Shown: positions 53,097 through 64,000 of the stretch, piece by piece
How positions within the stretch are numbered: position 1 is the first letter of the stretch
How the letters are laid out: every line of letters starts with the position of its first letter
Assembly (NCBI RefSeq): GCF_004784465.1
Contig: NZ_SRRU01000001.1
Location: forward strand, 992,001 to 1,056,000
Reading direction: 5' to 3'
Length of the DNA stretch: 64,000 nucleotides
DNA from: Streptomyces griseoluteus
GTDB lineage: Bacteria > Actinomycetota > Actinomycetes > Streptomycetales > Streptomycetaceae
The notes under the pieces: generated by a model
Database searches by the model: none
Seen by the model: the letters and a program-made list of their open reading frames with translations, nothing else
What the model was told of the DNA's origin: nothing
Made by a program: the position numbers and the translations under genes

Positions 53097-54575
53097 GTGG
53101 GCGGCAACGGCGGTGGCGGGACGAACGCTGACAAGCGCCCCAACGACCTGCTCGGCTCGTGGTTCGTGCGCAGCGGCTGGTCCAAGGGGGAGCTGGCCCG
53201 CCAGGTGAACCGCCGGGCCCGGCAGCTCGGCGCCAACCACATCTCCACCGACACCTCGCGGGTCCGCCGCTGGCTGGACGGCGAGAACCCGCGCGAACCG
53301 ATCCCGCGCATCCTCTCCGAGCTGTTCTCCGAGCGCTTCGGCTGCGTCGTCTCCGTCGAGGACCTCGGCCTGCGCGTCGCCCGTCAGTCGCCCTCCGCGT
53401 CCGGCGTCGACCTGCCCTGGACCGGCCCGCAGACCGTCGCGCTGCTCAGCGAGTTCTCCCGCAGCGACCTGATGCTCGCCCGGCGCGGCTTCCTCGGCAC
53501 CTCCCTCGGCCTCTCAGCGGGCCCCGCGCTCATCGAGCCCATGCAGCGCTGGCTGGTCCCCACCCCCTCCTCGCCGGCCCCGCCCGAGCCCGACCCGCTG
53601 CACGAACCCCGCAGGCCCGGCCGGCTCTCCCGCCCCGAGCTGGAGCTGCTGGAGTCCACCACCAAGATGTTCCGCCAGTGGGACGCCCAGTGCGGCGGCG
53701 GCCTGCGCCGCAAGGCGGTCGTCGGGCAGCTGCACGAGGTCACCGACCTCCTCCAGGAGCCCCAGCCCGAGAACACCACCCGCAAGCTGTTCAAGGTCGC
53801 CGCCGAACTCGCCGAACTCGCCGGCTGGATGTCGTACGACGTGGGACTCCAGCCCACCGCGCAGAAGTACTTCGTGCTCGCCCTGCACGCGGCCAAGGAG
53901 GCCGGGGACAAGCCGCTCGGCTCGTACGTGCTCTCCAGCATGAGCCGCCAGATGATCCACCTCGGCCGCCCCGACGACGCCCTCGAACTCGTCCATCTCG
54001 CCCAGTACGGCAGCCGGGACTGCGCCAGTCCCCGCACCCAGTCCATGCTGTATGCGATGGAGGCCCGCGCCTACGCCAACATGGGCCAGCCCGGCAAGTG
54101 CAAGCGGGCCGTCCGCATGGCCGAGGACACCTTCGCCGACGCCGACGACTGGGACGAGCCCGACCCCGACTGGATCAGGTTCTTCTCCGAGGCCGAGCTG
54201 CACGGCGAGAACTCGCACTCCTTCCGCGACCTCGCCTACGTCGCCGGCCGCAGCCCCACCTACGCCTCGCTCGCCCAGCCGCTGATGGAGCGCGCCGTCG
54301 ACCTGTTCGCCAAGGACGGCGAACACCAGCGGTCCTACGCGCTCAACCTGATCGGCATGGCCACCGTGCACCTCCTCCAGCGCGAGCCCGAGCGGGGCAG
54401 CGCCTACGCCTCCCAGGCCATGGAGACCGCCCGCAAGGTCCGCTCGGAGCGGGTCAACACCCGCATCCGCAAGACGGTCGGCGCGGCCGTGCGGGACTTC
54501 GGGGACCTCTCCGTCGTCGTCGACCTCACCGAACAGCTCGCCGTCGACCTCCCGGAGAGCGCCGACGCGGGCTGA
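53097..54575 (+). CDS. nsdA: NsdA, negative regulator of differentiation and antibiotic production
   Basis: A 492-residue soluble regulator known in S. coelicolor to repress sporulation and antibiotic synthesis (established for the homolog at the same place, next to amtB). The N-terminal XRE-like DNA-binding part is near 20-75 (WSKGELARQVNRRARQLG, TDTSRVRRWLDGENPREP). A TPR-like helical array runs from about 160 to the end (AAKEAGDKPLGSYVLSSMSRQ). I chose GTG 53097 with GGGGGCG upstream; GTG 53070 is an alternative. Confidence 0.93.
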   Translation: MGGNGGGGTNADKRPNDLLGSWFVRSGWSKGELARQVNRRARQLGANHISTDTSRVRRWLDGENPREPIPRILSELFSERFGCVVSVEDLGLRVARQSPSASGVDLPWTGPQTVALLSEFSRSDLMLARRGFLGTSLGLSAGPALIEPMQRWLVPTPSSPAPPEPDPLHEPRRPGRLSRPELELLESTTKMFRQWDAQCGGGLRRKAVVGQLHEVTDLLQEPQPENTTRKLFKVAAELAELAGWMSYDVGLQPTAQKYFVLALHAAKEAGDKPLGSYVLSSMSRQMIHLGRPDDALELVHLAQYGSRDCASPRTQSMLYAMEARAYANMGQPGKCKRAVRMAEDTFADADDWDEPDPDWIRFFSEAELHGENSHSFRDLAYVAGRSPTYASLAQPLMERAVDLFAKDGEHQRSYALNLIGMATVHLLQREPERGSAYASQAMETARKVRSERVNTRIRKTVGAAVRDFGDLSVVVDLTEQLAVDLPESADAG

Positions 54576-56609
<2,034 letters not shown>

Positions 56610-56634
56610 CACGAGGAAAGACAGGAGTCGCTGG

Positions 56635-59142
56635 GTGACGCGCACGGACGACCACAAGACCGACGACACGGGACCCAGCGGCTACGCGGCGGCCCGGCTG
56701 CACCTCCTCAACGAGGGGGCGCGGTCCGGGCCGCCGCGCCGTACCGCCCTCGCCGGAATCACCGACGACTGGCTGACCGGCCTCTTCACCGCCGCCGCCC
56801 CCACCGCCAAGGGCATCTCCCTCGTCGCCGTCGGCGGCTACGGACGCGGTGAACTCTCCCCCCGCAGCGACCTCGACCTGCTGCTCCTGCACGACGGCAG
56901 CGACCCCGCCGCGGTCGCCGCCCTCGCCGACCGGCTCTGGTACCCCGTCTGGGACCTCGGCATCAGCCTCGACCACTCCGTCCGCACCCCAGCCGAGGCC
57001 CGGAAGACCGCCGGTGAGGACCTCAAGGTCCAGCTCGGCCTCCTCGACGCCCGCCACCTCACCGGCGACCTCGGCCTCACCGCCGGACTGCGCACCGCGA
57101 TCCTCGCCGACTGGCGCAACCAGGCGCCCAAACGCCTCCCCGAACTGCAGGAACTCTGCGCCGAACGCGCCGAACGCCACGGCGAACTCCGCTTCCTCCT
57201 CGAACCCGACCTCAAGGAAGCCCGCGGCGGACTCCGCGACGCCACCGCCCTGCGGGCCGTCGCCGCCTCCTGGCTCGCCGACGCACCCCGCGAGGGCCTC
57301 GCCGACGCCCGCCGCCGCCTCCTCGACGCCCGCGACGCCCTCCACCTCGTCACCGGCCGCGCCACCGACCGCCTCGCCCTGCAGGAACAGGACCAGGTCG
57401 CCGCCGAACTCGGCCTCCTGGACGCCGACACCCTGCTCCGCCAGGTCTACGAGGCCGCCCGCGTGATCTCGTACGCCGGTGACGTCACCTGGCGCGAGGT
57501 CAGCCGCGTCCTGCGCGCCCGTGCCGTACGCCCCCGGCTGCGCCAACTGGCAAGGGAGCGGAGCGACTTCCTCAGAAGGGCGGTGGCGGGCGACGGGAGG
57601 GCGATCGGCGGCGGCAAAGCCGTCGCCGAACGCTCACCCCTCGCCGAAGGCGTCGTCGAGCAGGACGGCGAGGCCGTCCTCGCCCGCACCGCACGCCCCG
57701 AACGCGACCCGGTACTGCCCCTGCGCGCCGCGGCCGCCGCCGCACAGGCCGCGCTCCCGCTCTCCCCCCACGCCGTACGGCGCATGGCCGCCACCGCGCG
57801 CCCCCTCCCCACCCCCTGGCCCGCCGAGGCCCGCGAACAGCTCATCACCCTGCTCGGCTCCGGACGCCCCACCGTCGACGTATGGGAAGCCCTGGAGGCC
57901 GAGGGCCTGATCAGCCGGCTGCTCCCGGACTGGGAACGCGTCCGCTGCCGCCCCCAGCGCAACGCCGTCCACCTCTGGACCGTCGACCGGCACCTCATCG
58001 AGACCGCCGTCCGCGCCTCCGCCCTCACCCGCCGCGTCAGCCGCCCCGACCTGCTCCTCGTCGCCGCCCTGCTGCACGACATCGGCAAGGGCTGGCCCGG
58101 CGACCACTCCGTGGCCGGCGAGATCATCGCCAAGGACGTCGCAGCCCGGCTCGGCTTCGACCGCGCCGAGGTCAGCGTCCTCGCCACCCTCGTCCGGCAC
58201 CACCTGCTGCTCGTCGAGACCGCCACCCGCCGAGACCTCGACGACCCCGCCACCGTCCGCGCCGTCGCCGACGCCGTCGGCAGCGAGAGCACCCTGGAAC
58301 TCCTGCACGCCCTCACCGAGGCCGACGCCCTCGCCACAGGCCCCGCCGCCTGGTCCACCTGGCGCGGCTCCCTCGTCAGCGACCTCGTCCGCCGCGTCTC
58401 CGCCGTACTCGCCGGCGACCACCCCGGCAGCGAACCCGAACCCGTCGCGCCCACCGCCGAACAGGAACGCCTCGCCATCGAGGCCCACCGCACCGGCGGG
58501 CCGGTCCTCGCCCTGCGCGCCCAGGCCGAACCCGGCCCGCCGGAGGAGTCCGCGGAGACGGGCGAACCGCTCGGCGTCGAGCTGGTCATCGCCGTACCCG
58601 ACCAGCCCGGCGTGCTGCCCGCCCTCGCCGGGGTCCTCGCCCTGCACCGGCTCACCGTCCGCACGGGCGGGCTGCGCACGCTGCGGCTGCCCGACGATGT
58701 CGACGACGACGGCTCCGTCCTGCTGCTCGACTGGCGGGTCGCCGCCGAGTACGGCTCGCTCCCACAGGCCAGCCGGCTCCGCGCCGACCTCGTCCGCGCC
58801 CTCGACGGCTCCCTGGACATCACGAGCCGCCTCGCCGAACGGGACGCCGCCTACCCCCGCCGCCGAGGCCGCGCCGCCCCGCCCCCGCGCGTCACCGTCG
58901 CCCCCGCCGCCTCCCGCCACGCCACGGTCATCGAGGTCCGCGCCCAGGACGCCCCCGGCCTCCTCTTCCGCATCGGCACGGCCCTGGAGAAGGCGGCGGT
59001 CCGGGTCCGCAGCATGCACGCCAGCACGCTTGGCGCCAACGCCGTCGACGCCTTCTACGTCACCAGCGGCACAGGGGCGCCTCTGCCCCCGGAGGACGCG
59101 GCGGCGACCGCCCGCGTGCTGGAGGAGGCGCTGCGGGCCTGA
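56635..59142 (+). CDS. glnD: PII nucleotidylyltransferase GlnD
   Basis: An 835-residue bifunctional enzyme modifying PII. The N-terminal nucleotidyltransferase has VGGYGRGELSPRSDLDLLLL near 62-81. A linker follows, then an HD domain with LLHDIGKGWPGDH near 480. Two C-terminal ACT domains lie near 648-740 and 765-835. The GTG start has AGGAG 7 nt upstream. In Streptomyces it adenylylates GlnK. It lies 25 nt after glnK, and the operon ends at a hairpin. Confidence 0.95.
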   Translation: MTRTDDHKTDDTGPSGYAAARLHLLNEGARSGPPRRTALAGITDDWLTGLFTAAAPTAKGISLVAVGGYGRGELSPRSDLDLLLLHDGSDPAAVAALADRLWYPVWDLGISLDHSVRTPAEARKTAGEDLKVQLGLLDARHLTGDLGLTAGLRTAILADWRNQAPKRLPELQELCAERAERHGELRFLLEPDLKEARGGLRDATALRAVAASWLADAPREGLADARRRLLDARDALHLVTGRATDRLALQEQDQVAAELGLLDADTLLRQVYEAARVISYAGDVTWREVSRVLRARAVRPRLRQLARERSDFLRRAVAGDGRAIGGGKAVAERSPLAEGVVEQDGEAVLARTARPERDPVLPLRAAAAAAQAALPLSPHAVRRMAATARPLPTPWPAEAREQLITLLGSGRPTVDVWEALEAEGLISRLLPDWERVRCRPQRNAVHLWTVDRHLIETAVRASALTRRVSRPDLLLVAALLHDIGKGWPGDHSVAGEIIAKDVAARLGFDRAEVSVLATLVRHHLLLVETATRRDLDDPATVRAVADAVGSESTLELLHALTEADALATGPAAWSTWRGSLVSDLVRRVSAVLAGDHPGSEPEPVAPTAEQERLAIEAHRTGGPVLALRAQAEPGPPEESAETGEPLGVELVIAVPDQPGVLPALAGVLALHRLTVRTGGLRTLRLPDDVDDDGSVLLLDWRVAAEYGSLPQASRLRADLVRALDGSLDITSRLAERDAAYPRRRGRAAPPPRVTVAPAASRHATVIEVRAQDAPGLLFRIGTALEKAAVRVRSMHASTLGANAVDAFYVTSGTGAPLPPEDAAATARVLEEALRA

Positions 59143-59158
59143 GACAGGTGCCGGTACT

Positions 59159-59186
59159 CCCCGCCCGCCGAGTGCGACGGGCGGGG
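59159..59186 (+). terminator. Terminator of amtB-glnK-glnD
   Basis: CCCCGCCCG / CGGGCGGGG pair over 9 bp with a 10-nt loop, 16 nt after the glnD stop. Confidence 0.65.
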
Positions 59187-59259
59187 ACGAATCGCTTGCG
59201 CGGCCGGATACCCTGGAGGGCAGCCCAAAACGACTCCGACCTCGAGGACCGACGCCGCC

Positions 59260-60810
59260 GTGTTCGATACTCTCTCCGACCGCCTGTCAGCGACTTTCAA
59301 GTCTCTCCGGGGCAAGGGTCTGCTGACCGAGGCGGACGTCGACGCCACGGCGCGTGAGATCCGCATCGCCCTCCTCGAAGCGGACGTGGCGCTCCCTGTC
59401 GTCCGGTCGTTCATCAAGAACGTCAAGGAGCGCGCGCTCGGCGCCGAGGTCTCGCGGGCCCTCAACCCCGCCCAGCAGGTGCTCAAGATCGTCAACGACG
59501 AGCTGGTCACCATCCTGGGCGGTGAGACCCGCCGTCTGCGCTTCGCCAAGCAGCCGCCGACCGTGATCATGCTGGCCGGTCTCCAGGGTGCCGGTAAGAC
59601 CACGCTCGCGGGCAAGCTCGGCCGCTGGCTGAAGGAGCAGGGCCACTCGCCGCTGCTTGTCGCCTGCGACCTCCAGCGCCCCAACGCCGTCAACCAGCTG
59701 AGCGTCGTCGCCGAGCGCGCCGGTGTCGCGGTGTACGCCCCCGAGCCGGGCAACGGCGTCGGCGACCCGGTCAAGGTCGCCAAGGACTCCATCGAGTTCG
59801 CCAAGGCCAAGGTCCACGACATCGTGATCGTGGACACCGCCGGCCGCCTGGGCATCGACCAGGAGATGATGCAGCAGGCTGCGGACATCCGCGACGCGGT
59901 CTCCCCGGACGAGATCCTCTTCGTCGTCGACGCCATGATCGGCCAGGACGCGGTCAACACCGCCGAGGCGTTCCGCGACGGCGTCGGCTTCGACGGCGTG
60001 GTGCTCTCCAAGCTCGACGGTGACGCCCGCGGTGGTGCCGCCCTGTCGATCCGGCAGATCACCGGCAAGCCGATCATGTTCGCGTCCAACGGCGAGAAGC
60101 TGGACGAGTTCGACGCGTTCCACCCCGACCGGATGGCCTCCCGCATCCTCGACATGGGTGACCTGCTCACCCTGATCGAGCAGGCGGAGAAGACGTTCAG
60201 TCAGGAAGAGGCCGAGAAGATGGCCTCGAAGCTGGCGTCGAAGAAGGGCCAGGACTTCACCCTGGACGACTTCCTGTCCCAGATGGAGCAGGTCAGGAAG
60301 ATGGGCAGCATCAGCAAGCTGCTCGGCATGCTCCCGGGCATGGGCCAGATCAAGGAGCAGATCAACAACATCGACGAGCGGGACGTGGACCGCACGGCCG
60401 CCATCATCAAGTCGATGACCCCGGCCGAGCGCACCGACCCGACCATCATCAACGGCTCCCGCCGCGCCCGTATCGCCAAGGGTTCCGGTGTCGAGGTCAG
60501 CGCGGTGAAGGGCCTGGTGGAGCGTTTCTTCGAGGCGCGCAAGATGATGTCCCGCATGGCCCAGGGCGGCGGGATGCCGGGCATGCCGGGGATGCCGGGC
60601 ATGGGCGGCGGCCCCGGCCGCACCAAGAAGCAGCCCAAGAAGGCCAAGGGCAAGCAGCGGTCGGGCAACCCGATGAAGCGCGAGCAGCAGGAGCTGGAGG
60701 AGGCCCAGCGCCGCGAGGCCGCCGCGCAGGGCGGCCACGCGCTCGGTCTGCCCCAGCAGGGCGGCCAGGACTTCGAACTCCCCGACGAGTTCAAGAAGTT
60801 CATGGGCTGA
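59260..60810 (+). CDS. ffh: Signal recognition particle protein Ffh
   Basis: A 516-residue SRP54-type GTPase binding 4.5S RNA and signal peptides. N domain about 1-90; G domain with G1 GLQGAGKTTLAGKLG near 107-121, DTAGRLGIDQEM near 190-201 and SKLDGDARGG near 249-258. The Met-rich M domain runs from about 310, with the RNA-binding SRRARIAKGSG near 401-411. The tail has tandem MPG repeats and a basic stretch. It starts at GTG 59260. A bidirectional terminator follows. Confidence 0.97.
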   Translation: MFDTLSDRLSATFKSLRGKGLLTEADVDATAREIRIALLEADVALPVVRSFIKNVKERALGAEVSRALNPAQQVLKIVNDELVTILGGETRRLRFAKQPPTVIMLAGLQGAGKTTLAGKLGRWLKEQGHSPLLVACDLQRPNAVNQLSVVAERAGVAVYAPEPGNGVGDPVKVAKDSIEFAKAKVHDIVIVDTAGRLGIDQEMMQQAADIRDAVSPDEILFVVDAMIGQDAVNTAEAFRDGVGFDGVVLSKLDGDARGGAALSIRQITGKPIMFASNGEKLDEFDAFHPDRMASRILDMGDLLTLIEQAEKTFSQEEAEKMASKLASKKGQDFTLDDFLSQMEQVRKMGSISKLLGMLPGMGQIKEQINNIDERDVDRTAAIIKSMTPAERTDPTIINGSRRARIAKGSGVEVSAVKGLVERFFEARKMMSRMAQGGGMPGMPGMPGMGGGPGRTKKQPKKAKGKQRSGNPMKREQQELEEAQRREAAAQGGHALGLPQQGGQDFELPDEFKKFMG

Positions 60811-60831
60811 CACCGGTCCCGCACGTGCCGA

Positions 60832-60860
60832 GGGCGCCCCTTCTTCGTGAGGGGGCGCCC
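60832..60860. terminator. Bidirectional terminator between ffh and the methyltransferase
   Basis: GGGCGCCCC / GGGGCGCCC pair with an 11-nt loop, followed by TTCGC, between two convergent genes. Confidence 0.75.
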
Positions 60861-60883
60861 TTCGCGCATCAGGGTGCGCCCCG

Positions 60884-61726
60884 TCAGGGCACGCGGGCGA
60901 TCAGGTAGCGGAAGACGTTCGGCATCCAGACCGTCCCGTCCGGGCGCCGGTAGGGGTGCAGGGACTCGGTCAGCTCCTTGCCGACCTGCTTGCGGTCCGT
61001 CGCCGCGACGGCCGCGTCGAACAGTCCGGTCGACACCAGCCCGCGTACCGCGCTGTCGGTGTCGGCGTACCCGAACGGGCAGGCCACCCGGCCGGAGCCG
61101 TCCGGCCTCAGTCCCGCGCGCAGAGCGACCTCCTCCAGGTCGTCCCGGCGGGCCGGGCGCCAGGTGCGGGCGCCGCGCAGCGGTTCGGCCAGCTTGGCGG
61201 CGACCCGCAGAACGGTGGAGGTGGCGCACCGCTCGGGCGGGCCCCAGCCGGCCAGCACCACGGCGGCCCCGCGTGCGGCCAGCGGCAGCGCGGCGGCGAG
61301 GGTGTCATCGAGGCCGGCGGAGTCGTCGAGGGCGCCGACCGTCTCGTAGGCGGTCACGAGGGTGTACGGGGGTGTGTCGTCGTCGGCCGCGTCCGCGGGG
61401 GAGTCCGCCTGTACGAGCCGGGCGTCCAGGGGGCCGTCCGGGTCCAGGCGTTCGCGGGCGAGGGCGAGGTGTTCGGTGCGGGAGTCGACGCCGGTGACGG
61501 CCGCGCCCTTGGCGGCCGCCAGCAGCAGGGCGAGCCCGGAGCCGCAGGAAAGGCCCAGCAGGCGGGTGCCCGGTCCCACTTCGAGGCGCTCGTGGACGGT
61601 CTCGTGGAGCGGCAGAAGCATCCGCTCCTGGATCTCCGACCAGTCGCGCGCGCGTTTGCGGGGGTTCACGCGGGGTGGTGCGGAACCCGCGTGGGCCAGG
61701 TGCTCCCGCACGAGCGTAGGTGTCAT
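60884..61726 (-). CDS. Class I SAM-dependent methyltransferase
   Basis: A 280-residue Rossmann-fold methyltransferase. Motif I is LLGLSCGSGLALLLAAAKG near 56-74, motif II GVDSRTEHLALAR near 78-90, and a helical C-terminal part follows. The substrate cannot be told; the DWSEIQERMLLPLHETV N-terminus suggests a small-molecule rather than an RNA methyltransferase. It starts at ATG 61726 and converges with ffh. Confidence 0.82.
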   Translation of the reverse strand: MTPTLVREHLAHAGSAPPRVNPRKRARDWSEIQERMLLPLHETVHERLEVGPGTRLLGLSCGSGLALLLAAAKGAAVTGVDSRTEHLALARERLDPDGPLDARLVQADSPADAADDDTPPYTLVTAYETVGALDDSAGLDDTLAAALPLAARGAAVVLAGWGPPERCATSTVLRVAAKLAEPLRGARTWRPARRDDLEEVALRAGLRPDGSGRVACPFGYADTDSAVRGLVSTGLFDAAVAATDRKQVGKELTESLHPYRRPDGTVWMPNVFRYLIARVP

Positions 61727-62163
61727 AGGTAGCGCCCCAATCCGCCGGCTGTCCGTCGCTGTGCCCGGTGTGTGGCCCCCCGTGTGCCGTGCGTGCGCAC
61801 TTTCCACGTATGCCAGGTAACTCCCGGCTCGCCGTGTCGTCCAGTGGTCGTGGGGCCCGGCTTGCCGCCGGATGGCGCGTGTGGCTCGAATTCACGCCCC
61901 CGCAACGCTGCCGCGCACCACCGGGTTCGGCGGCGCTCGGGGGCACCCGGTAACGTGCGGATTCCGGTGGTGGCAGTAGCCCCGCGGACGCCGGTGGCCG
62001 TACGTCTGGCTACGCACCGGCTTGTGGGGAGCTGCGAGGCTTCTCCGTGAAACGGCGGACCCGCCCTCGTCAGGACGCATCGGCGACAACTGACGGGTAG
62101 GTGCAAATTATTTGAGATGCCCCGGAATAGGAACACAGCGGCACCCCCGCTCGTTGTCATTAC
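61727..62163. other. Intergenic region between the methyltransferase and the SprT-like gene
   Basis: Divergent promoter region. At its right end is a SigR-like site (62130-62155). The rest shows no gene, tRNA or convincing repeat. Confidence 0.5.
62130..62155 (+). promoter_or_regulatory. SigR-like promoter of the SprT-like gene
   Basis: GGAAC, 18 bases, GTT matches the SigR pattern GGAA(T/C)-N18-19-GTT of Streptomyces thiol-stress promoters. The GTT lies 9 nt from the GTG start at 62164, so the mRNA would be leaderless or nearly so. Confidence 0.45.
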
Positions 62164-62763
62164 GTGAGCACGACACAGACACCACCTGTTCTCGCCGCGG
62201 AGCTGGCACAGGCGTGGGCCGACATTCAGCGGTACCACCCCGAGCTGCCCGACCTCGCCGCACCGGAATCACTGATCGGGGAGTCGTCGTCCGCGTGCGG
62301 GCACGAACTCTCCTTCGAGCGGCTGCTGCACGAGGCGGTGCACGGCATCGCCGCCTCCCGCGGGGTGCGTGACACCTCGCGCGCCGGCCGCTACCACAAC
62401 CGCCGTTTCCTCGCCGTCGCCGAGGAGCTGGGCCTGGACCACCCCGAGGAGCCGCATCCCAGCAGCGGTTTCTCGCTGGTCACGCTCAACCCCGAGGCCA
62501 AGCGGCGTTACCGTCCGACCATCGACCGGCTGCAGCGGGCGCTGAAGGCGCACACGGTGGCCACCTCCGCCGACACCTCGCGCACCTTCAGGGGCCCGGC
62601 CGCCCGGCACGGCTCCTCCGGGGGTGGGGTCCGGGTCAAGGCGGTCTGCGACTGCGGGCGCAACGTCCGTGTGGTCCCCTCGGTCCTGGCGCAGGCGCCG
62701 ATCATGTGCGGCGGCTGCGGCAAACCGTTCCGCATCCCGGAGGCGGTGGCAGCGGCGAGCTGA
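62164..62763 (+). CDS. SprT-like zinc-metalloprotein with C-terminal zinc ribbon
   Basis: A 199-residue protein. It has a zincin-type motif HEAVH at 56-60 within RLLHEAVHGIAASRG, a basic middle (RAGRYHNRRFLAVAEELGL) and a C-terminal zinc ribbon CDCGRN...CGGCGKPF near 163-188. The arrangement HExxH plus zinc ribbon resembles SprT-like proteases, but similarity is limited and proteolysis is unproven. The GTG is at 62164; a SigR-like promoter directly upstream suggests thiol-stress control. A small 8-bp hairpin at 62768-62788 may terminate it. Confidence 0.75.
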   Translation: MSTTQTPPVLAAELAQAWADIQRYHPELPDLAAPESLIGESSSACGHELSFERLLHEAVHGIAASRGVRDTSRAGRYHNRRFLAVAEELGLDHPEEPHPSSGFSLVTLNPEAKRRYRPTIDRLQRALKAHTVATSADTSRTFRGPAARHGSSGGGVRVKAVCDCGRNVRVVPSVLAQAPIMCGGCGKPFRIPEAVAAAS

Positions 62764-62767
62764 CAAG

Positions 62768-62788
62768 ACGGCTGCTCGTGGCAGCCGT
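62768..62788 (+). terminator. Possible terminator after the SprT-like gene
   Basis: ACGGCTGC / GCAGCCGT pair with a 5-nt loop, 5 nt after the stop codon. There is no T-run. Confidence 0.45.
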
Positions 62789-63036
62789 ACGGTCAGCTTC
62801 CCTCCGCCCGGCGGGCGGGCGCGGGCGCGGCGCCGAGCGCCTCACAGGCATGCCCGCGATTGCTGGCCGTGTCCCTCGGCGCCCCGCCGGGTGTGGCACA
62901 ATGTCTAGCTGTACTCGACAGTCGCACAGGACCCCTCTCTCCTCCGGCTGACGCGTCCATCGGGCACTCGGGTACCGCAACCCCACGCGGCAACTCCGCC
63001 GTGCCCAACACGTCAATTCCAGGAGAACTCACTCCC

Positions 63037-63459
63037 GTGGCAGTCAAGATCAAGCTGAAGCGTCTGGGCAAGATCCGTTCGCCTCACTACCGCATCGTCG
63101 TCGCCGACTCCCGTACCCGCCGTGACGGCCGGGCCATCGAGGAGATCGGCAAGTACCACCCGACCTACAACCCGTCGGTCATGGAGGTGGACGCCGATCG
63201 CGTCGCCTACTGGCTGGGTGTCGGTGCGCAGCCGACCGAGCCGGTGCTCGCCATTCTGAAGAAGACCGGCGACTGGCAGAAGTTCAAGGGCGAGCCGGCC
63301 CCCGCGCCGCTCCTCGTCGCCGCGCCGAAGGCCGAGCGTCCGTCGTTCGAGGGCCTCGGCTCCGACGACGACAGCAAGGGTGAGGCCATCACCCAGAAGA
63401 AGAAGGCTGAGAAGAAGGACGAGGCGGCCGCTGAGTCCGCCGAGTCGACCGAGGCCTGA
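63037..63459 (+). CDS. rpsP: 30S ribosomal protein S16
   Basis: A 140-residue S16: the canonical domain at 1-80 ([20 protein letters not shown]) plus a 60-residue lysine/alanine/glutamate-rich tail typical of actinobacteria. The GTG at 63037 follows AGGAG. It heads the rpsP-khpA-rimM unit; khpA starts 5 nt after its stop. Confidence 0.97.
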   Translation: MAVKIKLKRLGKIRSPHYRIVVADSRTRRDGRAIEEIGKYHPTYNPSVMEVDADRVAYWLGVGAQPTEPVLAILKKTGDWQKFKGEPAPAPLLVAAPKAERPSFEGLGSDDDSKGEAITQKKKAEKKDEAAAESAESTEA

Positions 63460-63464
63460 GCAGC

Positions 63465-63704
63465 ATGCTCGAAGAGGCGCTTGAGCACCTCGTGAAGGGC
63501 ATCGTCGACAACCCCGACGATGTGCAGGTCGCCTCGCGCGACCTGCGCCGCGGGCGCGTGCTGGAGGTCCGGGTGCACCCCGACGACCTCGGTAAGGTGA
63601 TCGGCCGCAACGGCCGCACCGCGCGCGCTCTGCGTACCGTCGTGGGCGCCATCGGCGGCCGCGGTGTCCGTGTCGACCTCGTCGACGTGGACCACGTCCG
63701 CTGA
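63465..63704 (+). CDS. khpA: KH-domain RNA-binding protein KhpA
   Basis: A 79-residue single KH domain with the GxxG loop in GKVIGRNGRTARALR near 43-57. In Gram-positives KhpA pairs with KhpB and affects cell division and sRNA binding (family knowledge). ATG start; operon with rpsP and rimM. Confidence 0.95.
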   Translation: MLEEALEHLVKGIVDNPDDVQVASRDLRRGRVLEVRVHPDDLGKVIGRNGRTARALRTVVGAIGGRGVRVDLVDVDHVR

Positions 63705-63786
63705 CGCTTCATAGCAACCGGCTCGGGCCGGGGAGGGCCACTGGGCCGTCCCCGGCCCGCAGTCGTATGACAGGAGATCTGTACTC

Positions 63787-64000
63787 GTGCAGTTGGTAGT
63801 CGCACGGATCGGCCGTGCTCATGGCATCAAGGGTGAGGTCACCGTCGAGGTGCGGACCGACGAGCCGGAGTCGCGGCTCGCACCGGGCGCCGTCCTGGCC
63901 ACCGACCCGGCGTCCGTCGGGCCGCTCACCATCGCCACCGGCCGCGTGCACAGCGGCCGTCTCCTCCTGCGCTTCGAGGGCGTCGGCGACCGCACCGGCG
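63787..64000 (+). CDS. rimM: 16S rRNA processing protein RimM (partial, cut by window end)
   Basis: The first 71 residues of RimM, a 30S maturation factor. The N-terminal beta-barrel opens [21 protein letters not shown], the family hallmark. It starts at GTG 63787, 82 nt after khpA. The remainder lies beyond the window. Confidence 0.95.
   Translation, partial: MQLVVARIGRAHGIKGEVTVEVRTDEPESRLAPGAVLATDPASVGPLTIATGRVHSGRLLLRFEGVGDRTG

Overview
The window is a stretch of Streptomyces (high-GC actinomycete) chromosome. The evidence is very high third-position GC, many GTG starts, translationally coupled genes, and marker genes typical of the genus: conservon (cvn) operons, an HU protein with a lysine/alanine tail (hupS), ndgR, nsdA and the amtB-glnK-glnD operon. 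From memory the gene order closely follows the S. coelicolor core region running from the tandem cvn operons to rpsP-rimM. Most of the window is therefore conserved core chromosome, with a few accessory inserts.

Layout. (1) 0-9.3 kb, minus strand: two tandem conservons, each a membrane-bound sensor-kinase-like CvnA followed by roadblock CvnB, DUF742 CvnC and Ras-like CvnD. The left-hand operon runs off the window after its cvnA and the start of its cvnB. (2) 9.3-13.5 kb: a small undescribed gene with its own strong terminator, an FAH-family hydrolase coupled to gltX, and a HAD phosphatase. (3) 13.5-14.1 kb: five tRNA genes in the order Gln-Glu-Glu-Gln-Glu. (4) 14.2-19.4 kb: the regulator ndgR divergent from leuCD, a small conserved gene, hupS, and the F420 gene fbiD/cofC. 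(5) 19.6-25.7 kb: acyltransferase-gpsA-ddlA, a DUF3515 lipoprotein, a stand-alone Lrp/AsnC effector domain, thiL-thiD, and rpmB. (6) 26-32.3 kb: a DAK2/DegV-type protein and, on the minus strand, a two-gene unit of an Hsp90-family ATPase coupled to a 948-residue helical-repeat protein. This unit looks like an accessory insert. (7) 32.5-40 kb: recG, rsmD, coaD, a DivIVA-like coiled-coil gene, DUF177, rpmF, rnc and mutM. (8) 40-46 kb: an HxlR regulator, a membrane-anchored CAP-domain protein, acylphosphatase, a small coiled-coil gene and smc. (9) 46-52.6 kb: glcP, a 1.1-kb low-complexity block with 54-nt tandem repeats, an NCS1 transporter, ftsY and a degenerate prim-pol. (10) 53-64 kb: nsdA, amtB-glnK-glnD behind a GlnR box, ffh, a methyltransferase, a SprT-like zinc protein, and rpsP-khpA-rimM (rimM cut by the window end).

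Functional themes. The window brings together nitrogen sensing (GlnR-controlled ammonium uptake and PII modification), amino-acid control (NdgR with leuCD, gltX, Gln and Glu tRNAs), protein targeting (ftsY, ffh), ribosome and rRNA processing genes, chromosome structure (smc, hupS), and glucose uptake. Many transcription units end in long GC-rich hairpins that can be read directly, so unit boundaries are unusually clear. The least explained items are the Hsp90/helical-repeat pair, the 64-residue protein near 9.8 kb, several strong palindromes without an assigned regulator, and the repeat block near 48.7 kb.
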